A stretch of 64,000 bases of DNA from positions 70,082 through 134,081 of the forward strand of contig JBFWSR010000009.1 in the NCBI GenBank assembly GCA_050248275.1, written 5' to 3'. Origin of the DNA: CAILZL01 sp050248275 (GTDB lineage: Bacteria; Pseudomonadota; Gammaproteobacteria; Steroidobacterales; Steroidobacteraceae). The number at the start of each line of letters is the position of its first letter. Positions within the stretch are counted from its first letter, which is position 1. Below are positions 50,373-57,997 of the stretch, in pieces. The translations under genes were made by a program, and so were the position numbers. Below the pieces are notes generated by a model. The model was not told the origin of the DNA. It did not search any database and was given only the letters and a program-made list of their open reading frames with translations.

Positions 50373-50693
50373 TCATACGGTGAAGCTCTCGCCGCAGCCG
50401 CACTGCGCCTTGCTGTTCGGATTCTGGAACTTGAAACCTTCGTTCAGCCCTTCGCGAACAAAGTCCAGTTCAGTGCCGTCCAGATAGGGCAGGCTCTTGG
50501 GATCGACCAGCAATACTACGCCGCGACTTTCGAATTCGCAGTCTTCGGGAAGTTTCTGGTCGGCGAATTCCATGGTGTAGGCCAGACCGGAACAACCAGC
50601 GGTGCGCACGCCCAGGCGCAAGCCCAGACCCTGGCCGCGTTTATTGATTGACTGCTGGACGCGATGCGCAGCTTTTTCCGTCAGAGTAATCAT
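50373..50693 (-). CDS. iscA: A-type Fe-S carrier IscA
   Basis: A 106-residue A-type carrier: MITLTEKAAHRVQQSI, GVRTAGCSGLAYTMEF and CGCGESF give the three conserved cysteines. It accepts or transfers clusters or iron. Its first codons overlap the last codons of the erpA-like gene in another frame by 53 bases. Confidence 0.92.
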   Translation of the reverse strand: MITLTEKAAHRVQQSINKRGQGLGLRLGVRTAGCSGLAYTMEFADQKLPEDCEFESRGVVLLVDPKSLPYLDGTELDFVREGLNEGFKFQNPNSKAQCGCGESFTV

Positions 50694-51054
50694 TGCTTTC
50701 TCCAGTATCGCCGGTCGAGAAGGAACTGCCGCAGCCGCAGGTGCTTTTGGCATTCGGGTTCTTGATGATGAAACGCGCGCCGTCCAGTCCGTCCTGGAAA
50801 TCGACTTCCGCGCCGCTCAGGTATTGCAGGCTGACCGGGTCGATGAGTACGCGCACGCCGGCTTTTTCCACGATGATGTCATCGGCGCCGGTGCTCTCTT
50901 CGAAGGCAAAGCCATACTGGAACCCGGAACAACCGCCGCCGGACACGTAGATGCGCAGTTGCAGGTTGGGGTTGCCTTCCTCGGTAATCATTTCCAATAC
51001 CTTGGCAGCGGCGTTGTCGCTGAACAGGATCGGATCGGGTGCGGTGACTGACAT
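50641..51054 (-). CDS. erpA: A-type Fe-S insertion protein ErpA
   Basis: A 137-residue A-type protein: LRIYVSGGGCSGFQYGFAF and CGCGSSFS carry the three cysteines, and the IVEKAGVRVLIDPVSLQYL region is ErpA-like. ErpA normally ends just after CGCGSSF; here a 24-residue tail continues into the start of iscA, giving a 53-base overlap. The tail may be non-functional read-on after loss of the usual stop. Presence of erpA inside an ISC operon in place of a single iscA is less usual. Confidence 0.85.
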   Translation of the reverse strand: MSVTAPDPILFSDNAAAKVLEMITEEGNPNLQLRIYVSGGGCSGFQYGFAFEESTGADDIIVEKAGVRVLIDPVSLQYLSGAEVDFQDGLDGARFIIKNPNAKSTCGCGSSFSTGDTGESNDYSDGKSCASRPAVNQ

Positions 51055-51075
51055 GATGAATTCCTTGGTTGGGCT

Positions 51076-51483
51076 TCAGGCGGCGGATTGCGTGGCCGAT
51101 GGCTGTTTGCTGCGATAGTCGGTGATGGCGGCCTTGATGGCGTCTTCCGCCAGCACCGAGCAGTGAATCTTCACGGGCGGCAAGGCCAGTTCTTCGGCGA
51201 TGGCGGTGTTCTTGATTTCCAGCGCCTGTTCCAGGGTCTTGCCTTTCAGCCATTCAGTGACCAGCGAGCTGGATGCAATGGCGCTACCGCAGCCATAGGT
51301 CTTGAAGCGCGCCTCTTCGATGACGCCGTCATCGCCCACCTTGATGTGCAGCTTCATGACATCGCCGCAGGCCGGCGCACCCACCATGCCGGTGCCGACA
51401 TTGGGATCGCTCTTGTCGAAAGAGCCGACGTTGCGTGGATTCTCGTAGTGATCCAATACCTTGTCGCTGTATGCCATGTTCAA
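51076..51483 (-). CDS. iscU: Fe-S scaffold protein IscU
   Basis: A 135-residue scaffold with the three cluster cysteines in GAPACGDVMKL, FKTYGCGSAIASSS and KIHCSVLAEDAI, and the HscA-recognition motif LPPVK. It starts MNMAYSDKVLDHYENPRN; the second Met may be the real start. It is 54 bases after iscS. Confidence 0.94.
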   Translation of the reverse strand: MNMAYSDKVLDHYENPRNVGSFDKSDPNVGTGMVGAPACGDVMKLHIKVGDDGVIEEARFKTYGCGSAIASSSLVTEWLKGKTLEQALEIKNTAIAEELALPPVKIHCSVLAEDAIKAAITDYRSKQPSATQSAA

Positions 51484-51537
51484 GTCTCCTGAATGATGAT
51501 CGTCGGCTGATGAGCTTGATTGTGAATTGATTGCCCG

Positions 51538-52746
51538 CTAGTGCGCGGCCCACTGCACCTTGCTGAGATCAATGCCGTCCTGATGCATTTCCCACAGCGG
51601 CGACAGATCGCGCAGCTTCTGCACATTGCGTTTCACCAGTTCAATGGCGGCGTCGATATCCTGTTCGGTGCTGAAACGACCCAGCGTGAAGCGGATGGAG
51701 CTGTGCGCCAGTTCGTCGGGACGGCCGATGGCCCACAATACATGCGACGGTTCCAGGCTGGCGGACGTGCAGGCCGAGCCGCTGGATACCGCGATGCCTT
51801 TCATGGCCATCATCATTGATTCGCCTTCGACGAAATTGAAACTGATGTTGAGGTTGTGCGGTACGCGCTGTTGCAGATCGCCATTGACATAGGTTTCGTC
51901 CAGGGTGGTGAGACCTGCCAGCAACCGATCGCGCAGCGCACGAATGCGCTCGTTTTCCGTGGCCATTTCTTCTCGCGCAATGCGGAAGGCTTCGCCCATG
52001 CCCACGATCTGATGCGTGGCCAGCGTGCCGGAGCGCATGCCGCGTTCATGACCGCCACCATGCATCTGCGCTTCGATGCGCACGCGCGGTTTGCGACGCA
52101 CATACAAGGCGCCAATGCCTTTCGGACCATAGGTCTTGTGCGCGGAGAAGGACATCAGGTCGATTGGCATGGTTTCCAGATCAATATGAGTCTTGCCAGT
52201 GCTCTGCGCCGCATCCACATGAAACAGCACACCCTTGCTGCGACACAGCGCGCCGATGGCGGCGATGTCCTGGATCACGCCGATTTCATTGTTTACATGC
52301 ATGATCGAAGTGAGGATGGTATCGGGACGCATGGCTGCCTTGAGCTTGTCCAGATCCACCAGGCCATTCGGCTCCGGGTCCAGATACGTCACGGTGAAAC
52401 CGCTGCGTTCCAGATTGCGCATGGTGTCGAGCACGGCCTTGTGTTCAGTGGTCAGCGTGATCAGATGCCTGCCCTTGCCCTGATGAAAATGCGCGACGCC
52501 GGTGATCGCCAGGTTGTCCGATTCGGTGGCGCCCGAGGTCCAGACAATTTCCTTGGCATCGGCATTGACCAGTTGCGCCACCTGTTCACGCGCCTGTTCC
52601 ACGGCCTGTTCCGCTTCCCAGCCATAGGCATGCGAACGGCTGGCGGGGTTGCCGAAGTGCTCAAACAGATATGGCACCATCTTTTCGACCACGCGTGGAT
52701 CGACTGGCGTGGTGGCTGAGTAATCGAGGTAAATCGGTTTGTTCAC
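51538..52746 (-). CDS. iscS: Cysteine desulfurase IscS
   Basis: A 402-residue PLP enzyme. PIYLDYSATTPVDPRV is the IscS N-terminus, SFSAHKTYGPKGIGALYV holds the PLP lysine, and SSGSACTSASLEPSHVL holds the catalytic cysteine. It supplies sulfur to IscU. GTG 52746 is the start, preceded by GGAG; an upstream in-frame ATG would lie across the sigma54 promoter. No iscR is present; a NifA/sigma54 promoter stands in its place. Confidence 0.93.
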   Translation of the reverse strand: MNKPIYLDYSATTPVDPRVVEKMVPYLFEHFGNPASRSHAYGWEAEQAVEQAREQVAQLVNADAKEIVWTSGATESDNLAITGVAHFHQGKGRHLITLTTEHKAVLDTMRNLERSGFTVTYLDPEPNGLVDLDKLKAAMRPDTILTSIMHVNNEIGVIQDIAAIGALCRSKGVLFHVDAAQSTGKTHIDLETMPIDLMSFSAHKTYGPKGIGALYVRRKPRVRIEAQMHGGGHERGMRSGTLATHQIVGMGEAFRIAREEMATENERIRALRDRLLAGLTTLDETYVNGDLQQRVPHNLNISFNFVEGESMMMAMKGIAVSSGSACTSASLEPSHVLWAIGRPDELAHSSIRFTLGRFSTEQDIDAAIELVKRNVQKLRDLSPLWEMHQDGIDLSKVQWAAH

Positions 52747-52800
52747 CGTAGTCTCCCGCGAACAATGGGCTGTCGGAGAAAGTCTCTTGCCAACCATGTA

Positions 52801-52816
52801 AGCAACTCCTATGCCA
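52801..52816 (-). promoter_or_regulatory. Sigma54 (-24/-12) promoter of the isc operon
   Basis: On the minus strand TGGCATAGGAGTTGCT, GG-N10-GC with TTGCT, 55 bases upstream of the iscS start. This places the ISC operon under NifA control. Confidence 0.8.
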
Positions 52817-52922
52817 ATACTGATGCGCTGCAATAACTGCCTGAAATATCTGGCAGTGCGCATGGCGTGAATGATTACTGCATCAATCGCGGCAGGCGTT
52901 TGTCGTACTGGCGTGTAGCGTT

Positions 52923-52938
52923 TGTCCGGTTTGGTACA
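52923..52938. promoter_or_regulatory. NifA upstream activator site 1 in the iscS-nifB divergent region
   Basis: TGTCCGGTTTGGTACA, exact TGT-N10-ACA, about 107 bases from the isc -24 element. Confidence 0.75.
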
Positions 52939-52981
52939 CGCGCGCTTTGACATCCGCCCATGCGTCGATCTGCTGTTTGCC

Positions 52982-52997
52982 TGTCGTGTTTATTACA
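52982..52997. promoter_or_regulatory. NifA upstream activator site 2 in the iscS-nifB divergent region
   Basis: TGTCGTGTTTATTACA, exact TGT-N10-ACA, positioned between the two divergent promoters (105 bases before the nifB -24 element). Confidence 0.7.
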
Positions 52998-53032
52998 AAC
53001 ACATAACCCGGCAGGGAGTCGTGTCGTTTTCA

Positions 53033-53048
53033 TGTCGGCATCGCGACA
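53033..53048. promoter_or_regulatory. NifA upstream activator site 3 in the iscS-nifB divergent region
   Basis: TGTCGGCATCGCGACA, exact TGT-N10-ACA, 54 bases before the nifB -24 element. The divergent region 52747-53233 otherwise holds no gene. Confidence 0.7.
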
Positions 53049-53102
53049 GCGGCAATAATAAAAATGCCGTGTTTTCCCGCATAAAACCGTGTTTATCGTT
53101 GC

Positions 53103-53118
53103 TGGCATGGTAGTTGCT
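53103..53118 (+). promoter_or_regulatory. Sigma54 (-24/-12) promoter of nifB
   Basis: TGGCATGGTAGTTGCT, GG-N10-GC with TTGCT, 115 bases upstream of the nifB start. Confidence 0.85.
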
Positions 53119-53233
53119 ATGTCTCGCAGCAAGGGTGTCACAGTCCAGGGAACTCCAGGTTGTGGCGAGGCGTGAGCACGACAGCCAGTTCTTAATCAGC
53201 CAATGAACTGCTGTCTACAGCGAGGAGCGGTCC

Positions 53234-54784
53234 ATGCAGCAGCAAGATACGGGTATCGACAATCAGACGGCGAACATCGACAAGATCATGCAACAAGTTG
53301 CCGATCACAAAGGTTGCGGCACCCAGGGCGGCAGCGGCAAAGCCAGTTGTGGTTCAGGCGCTGGACAGAACGATCTGGCGCCGGAAATCTGGGAGAAGGT
53401 CAAGAATCATCCCTGCTACAGTGAAGAAGCGCATCACCACTATGCGCGCATGCACGTGGCCGTGGCGCCTGCCTGCAACATCCAATGCAATTACTGCAAT
53501 CGCAAATACGACTGCGCCAATGAATCGCGTCCCGGTGTGGTCAGCGAAAAGCTCACGCCGGAACAGGCCGCAAAAAAAGTCGTGGCCGTGGCCTCGACCA
53601 TTCCGCAGATGACGGTGCTCGGCATTGCCGGTCCCGGCGACCCGCTGGCGAATCCGGCCAAGACATTCAAGACTTTCGAGCTGGTGTCGAAAATGGCGCC
53701 GGACATCAAACTGTGTCTGTCCACCAATGGTCTGGCGTTGCCGGACCACATCGACACCATCGCCGGTTTCAATGTCGATCATGTGACCATCACCATCAAC
53801 ATGGTGGACGCTGAAATCGGCCAGCACATCTATCCGTGGATTTTCTGGAATCACAAGCGCTATACCGGCAAGGATGCGGCGCAGATTCTGACCGAGCGGC
53901 AGTTGCAGGGGCTGGAGATGCTCACGGCGCGCGGCATCCTGTGCAAAGTGAATTCGGTGATGATTCCGGGCATCAACGACCAGCATCTCGTCGAGGTGAA
54001 TCGCGCAGTGAAGTCGCGCGGCGCGTTCCTGCACAACATCATGCCGCTGATTTCCGCGCCCGAGCACGGCACGGTGTTCGGCCTGAACGGCCAGCGCGGT
54101 CCGACGGCGCAGGAACTCAAGTCATTGCAGGATTCCTGCGAAGGCGAAATGAACATGATGCGTCACTGCCGTCAGTGCCGCGCCGACGCCGTGGGCCTGC
54201 TGGGCGAGGATCGCAGCGCCGAGTTCACCACCGAAAAGATCATGGCGATGGAAGTCAGTTACGACTCCGAATCGCGCAAGGCCTATCAGGAGAAAGTGGA
54301 AGAGGAGCGGCAGGCCAAGGTGGTCGCCAAACAGGAAGAGTTGCAGACGCTGGCCGGCGAAGACAGCGACATCAAGGTGCTGATCGCCGTGGCGACCAAG
54401 GGTTCGGGTCTGGTGAATGAACACTTCGGTCACGCCAAGGAATTCCAGGTGTACGAACTCAGCACCGCCGGCGCCAAATTTGTCGGCCACCGGCGTGTCG
54501 ATCTGTATTGCCAGGGCGGTTACGGCGAGGAAGACAGTCTGGAAACCATCATCCGCGCCATCAACGATTGTCATGCAGTGTTCGTCGCCAAGATCGGCGG
54601 TTGCCCCAGGGACGATCTGCAAAAGGCCGGCATCGATCCGGTCGATCAATACGCGGGTCAGTTCATCGAGAAGTCGGCCATCACCTGGTTCAAGCACTAT
54701 CTGGACAAGGTGAAGAGCGGCGAGGTTGTGCACGTGGCGCGCGGCGATGCTTCGATTCGTCAGGGCGCGCTGGTCGCGGCGTGA
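53234..54784 (+). CDS. nifB: Nitrogenase cofactor biosynthesis radical SAM protein NifB
   Basis: A 516-residue NifB. The radical SAM motif CNIQCNYCNRKYDC sits near residue 80, with further NifB motifs such as GIAGPGDPLANP and HCRQCRADAVGLLGED. A C-terminal NifX/NafY-like domain (from about 385: DIKVLIAVATKGSGLVNEHF) follows. It makes the 8Fe-9S-C NifB-co precursor of FeMo-co. GGAGCGG precedes the ATG. First gene of the long plus-strand operon that continues at least to the aminotransferase-like gene. Confidence 0.95.
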   Translation: MQQQDTGIDNQTANIDKIMQQVADHKGCGTQGGSGKASCGSGAGQNDLAPEIWEKVKNHPCYSEEAHHHYARMHVAVAPACNIQCNYCNRKYDCANESRPGVVSEKLTPEQAAKKVVAVASTIPQMTVLGIAGPGDPLANPAKTFKTFELVSKMAPDIKLCLSTNGLALPDHIDTIAGFNVDHVTITINMVDAEIGQHIYPWIFWNHKRYTGKDAAQILTERQLQGLEMLTARGILCKVNSVMIPGINDQHLVEVNRAVKSRGAFLHNIMPLISAPEHGTVFGLNGQRGPTAQELKSLQDSCEGEMNMMRHCRQCRADAVGLLGEDRSAEFTTEKIMAMEVSYDSESRKAYQEKVEEERQAKVVAKQEELQTLAGEDSDIKVLIAVATKGSGLVNEHFGHAKEFQVYELSTAGAKFVGHRRVDLYCQGGYGEEDSLETIIRAINDCHAVFVAKIGGCPRDDLQKAGIDPVDQYAGQFIEKSAITWFKHYLDKVKSGEVVHVARGDASIRQGALVAA

Positions 54785-54818
54785 GTTGTTTTGTACTAGC
54801 GATGGGAGTTAAGCAGTT

Positions 54819-55043
54819 ATGCCATTGAAAATTGTTGCCTCGCAATGCACCGGCTGTTCCGCCTGTGAACCGGAATGCCCCAACGTGGCGATTACGGAAA
54901 AGAACGGTGTGTTCGTCATCAACCCGAAGAAATGTACCGAGTGCATCGGGCATTTCGATGCGCCGCAATGCACGGCGGTATGTCCGGTGGACAACACCTG
55001 CATCATCGATACCAGCCTGCCTCGTTATCAGCCACCAGCCTAA
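54819..55043 (+). CDS. fdxN: 2[4Fe-4S] ferredoxin FdxN
   Basis: A 74-residue bacterial-type ferredoxin with CTGCSACEPEC and the longer-spaced second set CTECIGHFDAPQCTAVCP, the pattern of FdxN located after nifB. It probably donates electrons to NifB or nitrogenase. Confidence 0.9.
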   Translation: MPLKIVASQCTGCSACEPECPNVAITEKNGVFVINPKKCTECIGHFDAPQCTAVCPVDNTCIIDTSLPRYQPPA

Positions 55044-55062
55044 TACCCGGGAGGAATTCAGA

Positions 55063-55437
55063 ATGGATGTCAGCATCACGCCCGCAGCCGAAAAATTCAT
55101 CAAGCGCATGCTGCGTTTTGGCGGCAGCGCCGATAGCGGTTTTCGCCTGGTCGTATCGGCCGGCGGCTGTTCCGGTCTGGCCAGCGAGTTCAGCATCGAA
55201 ACCGCGCCCAAGGTCGGCGATGCCGTGCTCGAACGCAACGGCATGAAGTTTTTCCTGCCTGCGGAAAGCCGCGTATTGCTTGATGGTGTGACTATCGACT
55301 TTGCCGACACGCCCACGCAGTCAGGTCTGATATTCCACGATCCCAAGGGCGCTGCCTGCGGTTGCAGCAGTACCAGCAAGGATGCGGTGCCGGGGATGGC
55401 CAGCATCAGCATCGCCAGTATTGGTCGGCGTCATTGA
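55063..55437 (+). CDS. HesB/NifIscA-type A-type Fe-S carrier, nif-associated
   Basis: A 124-residue A-type carrier: MDVSITPAAEKFIKRML, VVSAGGCSGLASEFSIE and ACGCSS supply the conserved cysteines, followed by a longer tail. It is distinct from the IscA and ErpA of the isc operon and is the third A-type protein in this window. GGAGG precedes ATG 55063. Likely carries clusters for nitrogenase components. Confidence 0.85.
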   Translation: MDVSITPAAEKFIKRMLRFGGSADSGFRLVVSAGGCSGLASEFSIETAPKVGDAVLERNGMKFFLPAESRVLLDGVTIDFADTPTQSGLIFHDPKGAACGCSSTSKDAVPGMASISIASIGRRH

Positions 55438-55446
55438 GCCAATGAG

Positions 55447-56016
55447 ATGCATGCCGTCATGAGCACTGCCAGCAGTCATCGCCAGTCATGGAATCTGTCC
55501 GCTGCCGCCGATGTGAGCCAGGATGGATTGTTGGCAGCGAGCCTGTTGGGCGGTGGTCTGCCTGCAGCAGCCGAACAGCATCTGTACGCGGCGGCGCGCG
55601 CCTATCATCGCGATGCGCTGGCCGAATGGCACCTGCGCGAAGCGCAGGCGCTGGCGCCGGAACATGCCGCGGTATTGATCGGCCTGTATCGATTCTATTT
55701 CTACAAGAATCGTTTGCGCGAAGCGCTGCAGGTGGCCGGTCAATGCCTGCAGAAAGCTGCGCTGGACAATGGTCTGGCCGAAGACTGGCGACGGGTGCAG
55801 GCGCAGGATGCCGACTTCGGCCGGTATGAAGCGACATTGCCGCGTTTCTATCTGTTCACGCTCAAGGGCTATGCCTACCTGCAATTGCGCCTGGGCAATA
55901 TCAGTGAAGGTCATGCCGCCGTGATGAAGCTGCTGGAACTGGACCCGGGCGACAAGCTGGGCGGGCGCGTGCTGCTGGGCGTACTCGAACGCATGGGGCA
56001 GATCGATGATGATTGA
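55447..56016 (+). CDS. TPR-like nif-associated protein, copy 2
   Basis: A 189-residue helical protein with units such as AAARAYHRDALAEWHLREAQ, VLIGLYRFYFYKNRL and YLFTLKGYAYLQLRLG, ending LLELDPGDKLGGRVLLG. It is paralogous to the product of 40515-41003. It lies between the HesB-type and LRV genes and overlaps the latter by 11 bases. Starts at 55447 and 55459 are both possible. No enzymatic motif; likely a protein-interaction factor. Confidence 0.7.
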   Translation: MHAVMSTASSHRQSWNLSAAADVSQDGLLAASLLGGGLPAAAEQHLYAAARAYHRDALAEWHLREAQALAPEHAAVLIGLYRFYFYKNRLREALQVAGQCLQKAALDNGLAEDWRRVQAQDADFGRYEATLPRFYLFTLKGYAYLQLRLGNISEGHAAVMKLLELDPGDKLGGRVLLGVLERMGQIDDD

Positions 56017-56761
56017 CATTGACGAAGCACGCGACTGGCAGGGTCAGGAAATCAATTGCGCCGACTGCCGGCATTGCGCCTTGCTGACGGCCGGCAAGTG
56101 CGGCCTCAAGCATGCCTGTGTACAGGATCGCTATGCGCGACGCATTGACCGTTTCTTTGCCTGGAATCCCGAACTCGCCAACGAATATCTGGAGCATCGC
56201 TACTTCGAAGTGCGGGCGGTCGCCGCCAAGTATGCCGATGTGTTTCACCTGAAGCGTTTGTGCAGCGATGCCGATGAGACCGTGCGCTGGAGCGCCGCGC
56301 AACGCCTGCCGCAGCGGCAACTGCTGGAGATGCGCAACGATCCGCACCGCGAAGTGCGCATCCGCGTCGCCAATCGACTGACAGGCGCCGATCTGTTTCC
56401 GATGATGCAGGACCATGACTACTACGTGCGCATGGTGGTGGCGCGCCGTATTCCGGCATCGATGCTGCAGTTGATGATGCGCGACCGCGAACCGGCGGTA
56501 CGGCGCATCGTGGCGCAACGCATTGACGCCGCCTGGCTGGCGCTGCTGGCCGCTGATGCCGAAGCCGATGTGCGTCTGGAAGCGGCGCGCCGGCTGCGAC
56601 CCGATCAACTGGTGTGGCTGCTGCGCGATCCGGACTGCCGGATCCGCCATGAAGCAGCCTCTCGCATGAGTGTGGATGACCTGCCAAAGCTGCTCGGCGA
56701 TGCCGATGCACTGGTGCGCGACGTGGCCAGGCAGCGTTTGCTTGATCAACGCACTGCCTAG
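56006..56761 (+). CDS. 4Fe-4S leucine-rich-repeat-variant (LRV) protein
   Basis: A 251-residue protein. The N-terminal cysteine cluster CADCRHCALLTAGKCG is followed by about seven repeats of 24 residues with the form D..VR...A.R....L..., e.g. SDADETVRWSAAQRLPQRQL and NDPHREVRIRVANRLTGAD. This matches the Azotobacter Fe-S LRV protein encoded near nifB. Function is unknown; the short-helix repeats suggest a binding surface. Confidence 0.88.
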   Translation: MMIDIDEARDWQGQEINCADCRHCALLTAGKCGLKHACVQDRYARRIDRFFAWNPELANEYLEHRYFEVRAVAAKYADVFHLKRLCSDADETVRWSAAQRLPQRQLLEMRNDPHREVRIRVANRLTGADLFPMMQDHDYYVRMVVARRIPASMLQLMMRDREPAVRRIVAQRIDAAWLALLAADAEADVRLEAARRLRPDQLVWLLRDPDCRIRHEAASRMSVDDLPKLLGDADALVRDVARQRLLDQRTA

Positions 56762-56771
56762 AGGACTGCCC

Positions 56772-57161
56772 ATGGCCAAGATCAGTCGCGACAGTGAGGT
56801 GATGGAGTTGAATGACCCGCCGGTATTCAACTTCGGTGAGAAGGTGCGTGCATTGCGCACGATCCGCAACGACGGCACCTACTGCGGCAGGGAAATTGGA
56901 GATGTGCTGGTCAAGAAAGGCGAACAGGGATACGTGGTGCATATCGGCTCCTTCCTGCAGCAGTTTTACATCTATGGCGTGGAGTTCATCGAATCAGGCA
57001 CCCGCGTGGGCATGAAGCGCAAGGAGCTGGAGGCCGTCGAAGCGCCTGAAGAAATACCGTTGCCGGAACTAGGGCCTGCTAACACTCATGGCATCGCTGC
57101 GTTGGTGTTCCCAAAAGCATCAGGCAAGGCGCGAGGAGAGAAGTTTGGCAATTCCAAATGA
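56772..57161 (+). CDS. nifZ: NifZ, copy 1, with C-terminus supplied by a repeat element
   Basis: A 129-residue protein. Residues 10-85 are NifZ (FNFGEKVRALRTIRNDGTYC, VLVKKGEQGYVVHIGSFLQQ, FYIYGVEF). The last 30 residues, from PANTHGIAAL to the stop, are encoded by a repeat element that begins at 57072, so the original end of the gene has been displaced. NifZ acts in maturation of the P-clusters of the MoFe protein. The core domain is intact, so function is probably kept. Confidence 0.88.
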   Translation: MAKISRDSEVMELNDPPVFNFGEKVRALRTIRNDGTYCGREIGDVLVKKGEQGYVVHIGSFLQQFYIYGVEFIESGTRVGMKRKELEAVEAPEEIPLPELGPANTHGIAALVFPKASGKARGEKFGNSK

Positions 57162-57361
57162 ACGACGAGCAACGCCGCATGGTGCTTTTGGGAGCCCAAC
57201 CCGAAGGGACGGGATCAGAAAGGCCCAGGACTTTGTTGTGACCGAAGGAAATCCCCGTGGGGCACCTCGCTTGAGTACGTTAAGTACACCGCGCTCGGTG
57301 CGTCGCGTCCTGGGCCTTTCTGACCTCCGTCGCAGTGATGTCATGAGTGTTAGCAGGCCCT
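57072..57361. mobile_element. 290-bp nested-palindrome (MITE-like) element between two nifZ genes
   Basis: Terminal inverted repeats of 31 bases with two mismatches (AGGGCCTGCTAACACTCATG..., 57072-57102 and complement 57331-57361). Inside are further inverted repeats: CCCAAAAGCA/TGCTTTTGGG and TCAGAAAGGCCCAGGAC/GTCCTGGGCCTTTCTGA. No transposase is encoded. No clear target duplication is seen. It provides the last 30 codons of the upstream nifZ and ends 13 bases before the second nifZ start. Confidence 0.8.
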
Positions 57362-57374
57362 TGAGGGACAGCGC

Positions 57375-57614
57375 ATGATCGAAGTCAGAGAGCCGAAATA
57401 TCAGTGGGGCCAGCGCGTGAGTACGTTGCTGGATCTGTTCAACGATGGTTCCTACCCGGACCAGCCGCCACAAGCGTTATTGGTGCCGGTGGGCACGTTG
57501 GGCGAGATCGTTCAGGTGGGCACCCACACCGAATCCAATACGCCTGTCTATCTGGTCGAGTTCAATGGCAAACAGGTGGTGGGCTGTCTGGAAGAAGAGA
57601 TCAGTCCGGCATAG
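57375..57614 (+). CDS. nifZ: NifZ, copy 2
   Basis: A 79-residue NifZ-domain protein: EVREPKYQWGQRVSTLLDLF, NDGSYPDQPPQALLVPVGTL and VYLVEFNGKQVVGCLEEEI. It is shorter and diverged from copy 1. It lies directly downstream of the repeat element and before the DUF3024 gene. Some nif operons carry two NifZ domains; here they are separate proteins. Confidence 0.82.
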   Translation: MIEVREPKYQWGQRVSTLLDLFNDGSYPDQPPQALLVPVGTLGEIVQVGTHTESNTPVYLVEFNGKQVVGCLEEEISPA

Positions 57615-57624
57615 CGCAGCGCCC

Positions 57625-57993
57625 ATGAACGCCACAGCGATACCACAATTCGATTTAGGGCTGCGCGCCAGAGCAGGTCAGCCCAACGAGTTCGATCGCA
57701 AGCGCATCGAGCGCGCGCTGGCGCAGCGCAAACGCTATCGCTATGTATCGCCCAGCGTGTCTCCGGTGACGGACGGCTATCGCATTGAAAGCCCCTGCTG
57801 TTCACGCAATGTCGATCCGGCGGGTGGCGTTGTCGATGTGGCGCTGTTGCAGTATGCGCCGGGTTCCAGACCATGGCGCCTGTATCGCAAGGAGCATGTC
57901 CTACAGCAGTGGCATCTGCATGGTTGTTACGAACGACTGGTGGAGTTGCTGGAACACCTGAATGCCGATCCGCTGCGGCTGTTCTGGCAATGA
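57625..57993 (+). CDS. DUF3024-like nif-associated protein
   Basis: A 122-residue protein: NEFDRKRIERALAQRKRYRY, SPSVSPVTDGYRIESPCCSR and WRLYRKEHVLQQWHLHGCYE. It resembles DUF3024 proteins found between nifZ and nifS. Three cysteines (a CC pair and one later) could bind a metal. It overlaps nothing and ends 4 bases before nifS. Function unknown. Confidence 0.7.
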   Translation: MNATAIPQFDLGLRARAGQPNEFDRKRIERALAQRKRYRYVSPSVSPVTDGYRIESPCCSRNVDPAGGVVDVALLQYAPGSRPWRLYRKEHVLQQWHLHGCYERLVELLEHLNADPLRLFWQ

Positions 57994-57997
57994 TCAT

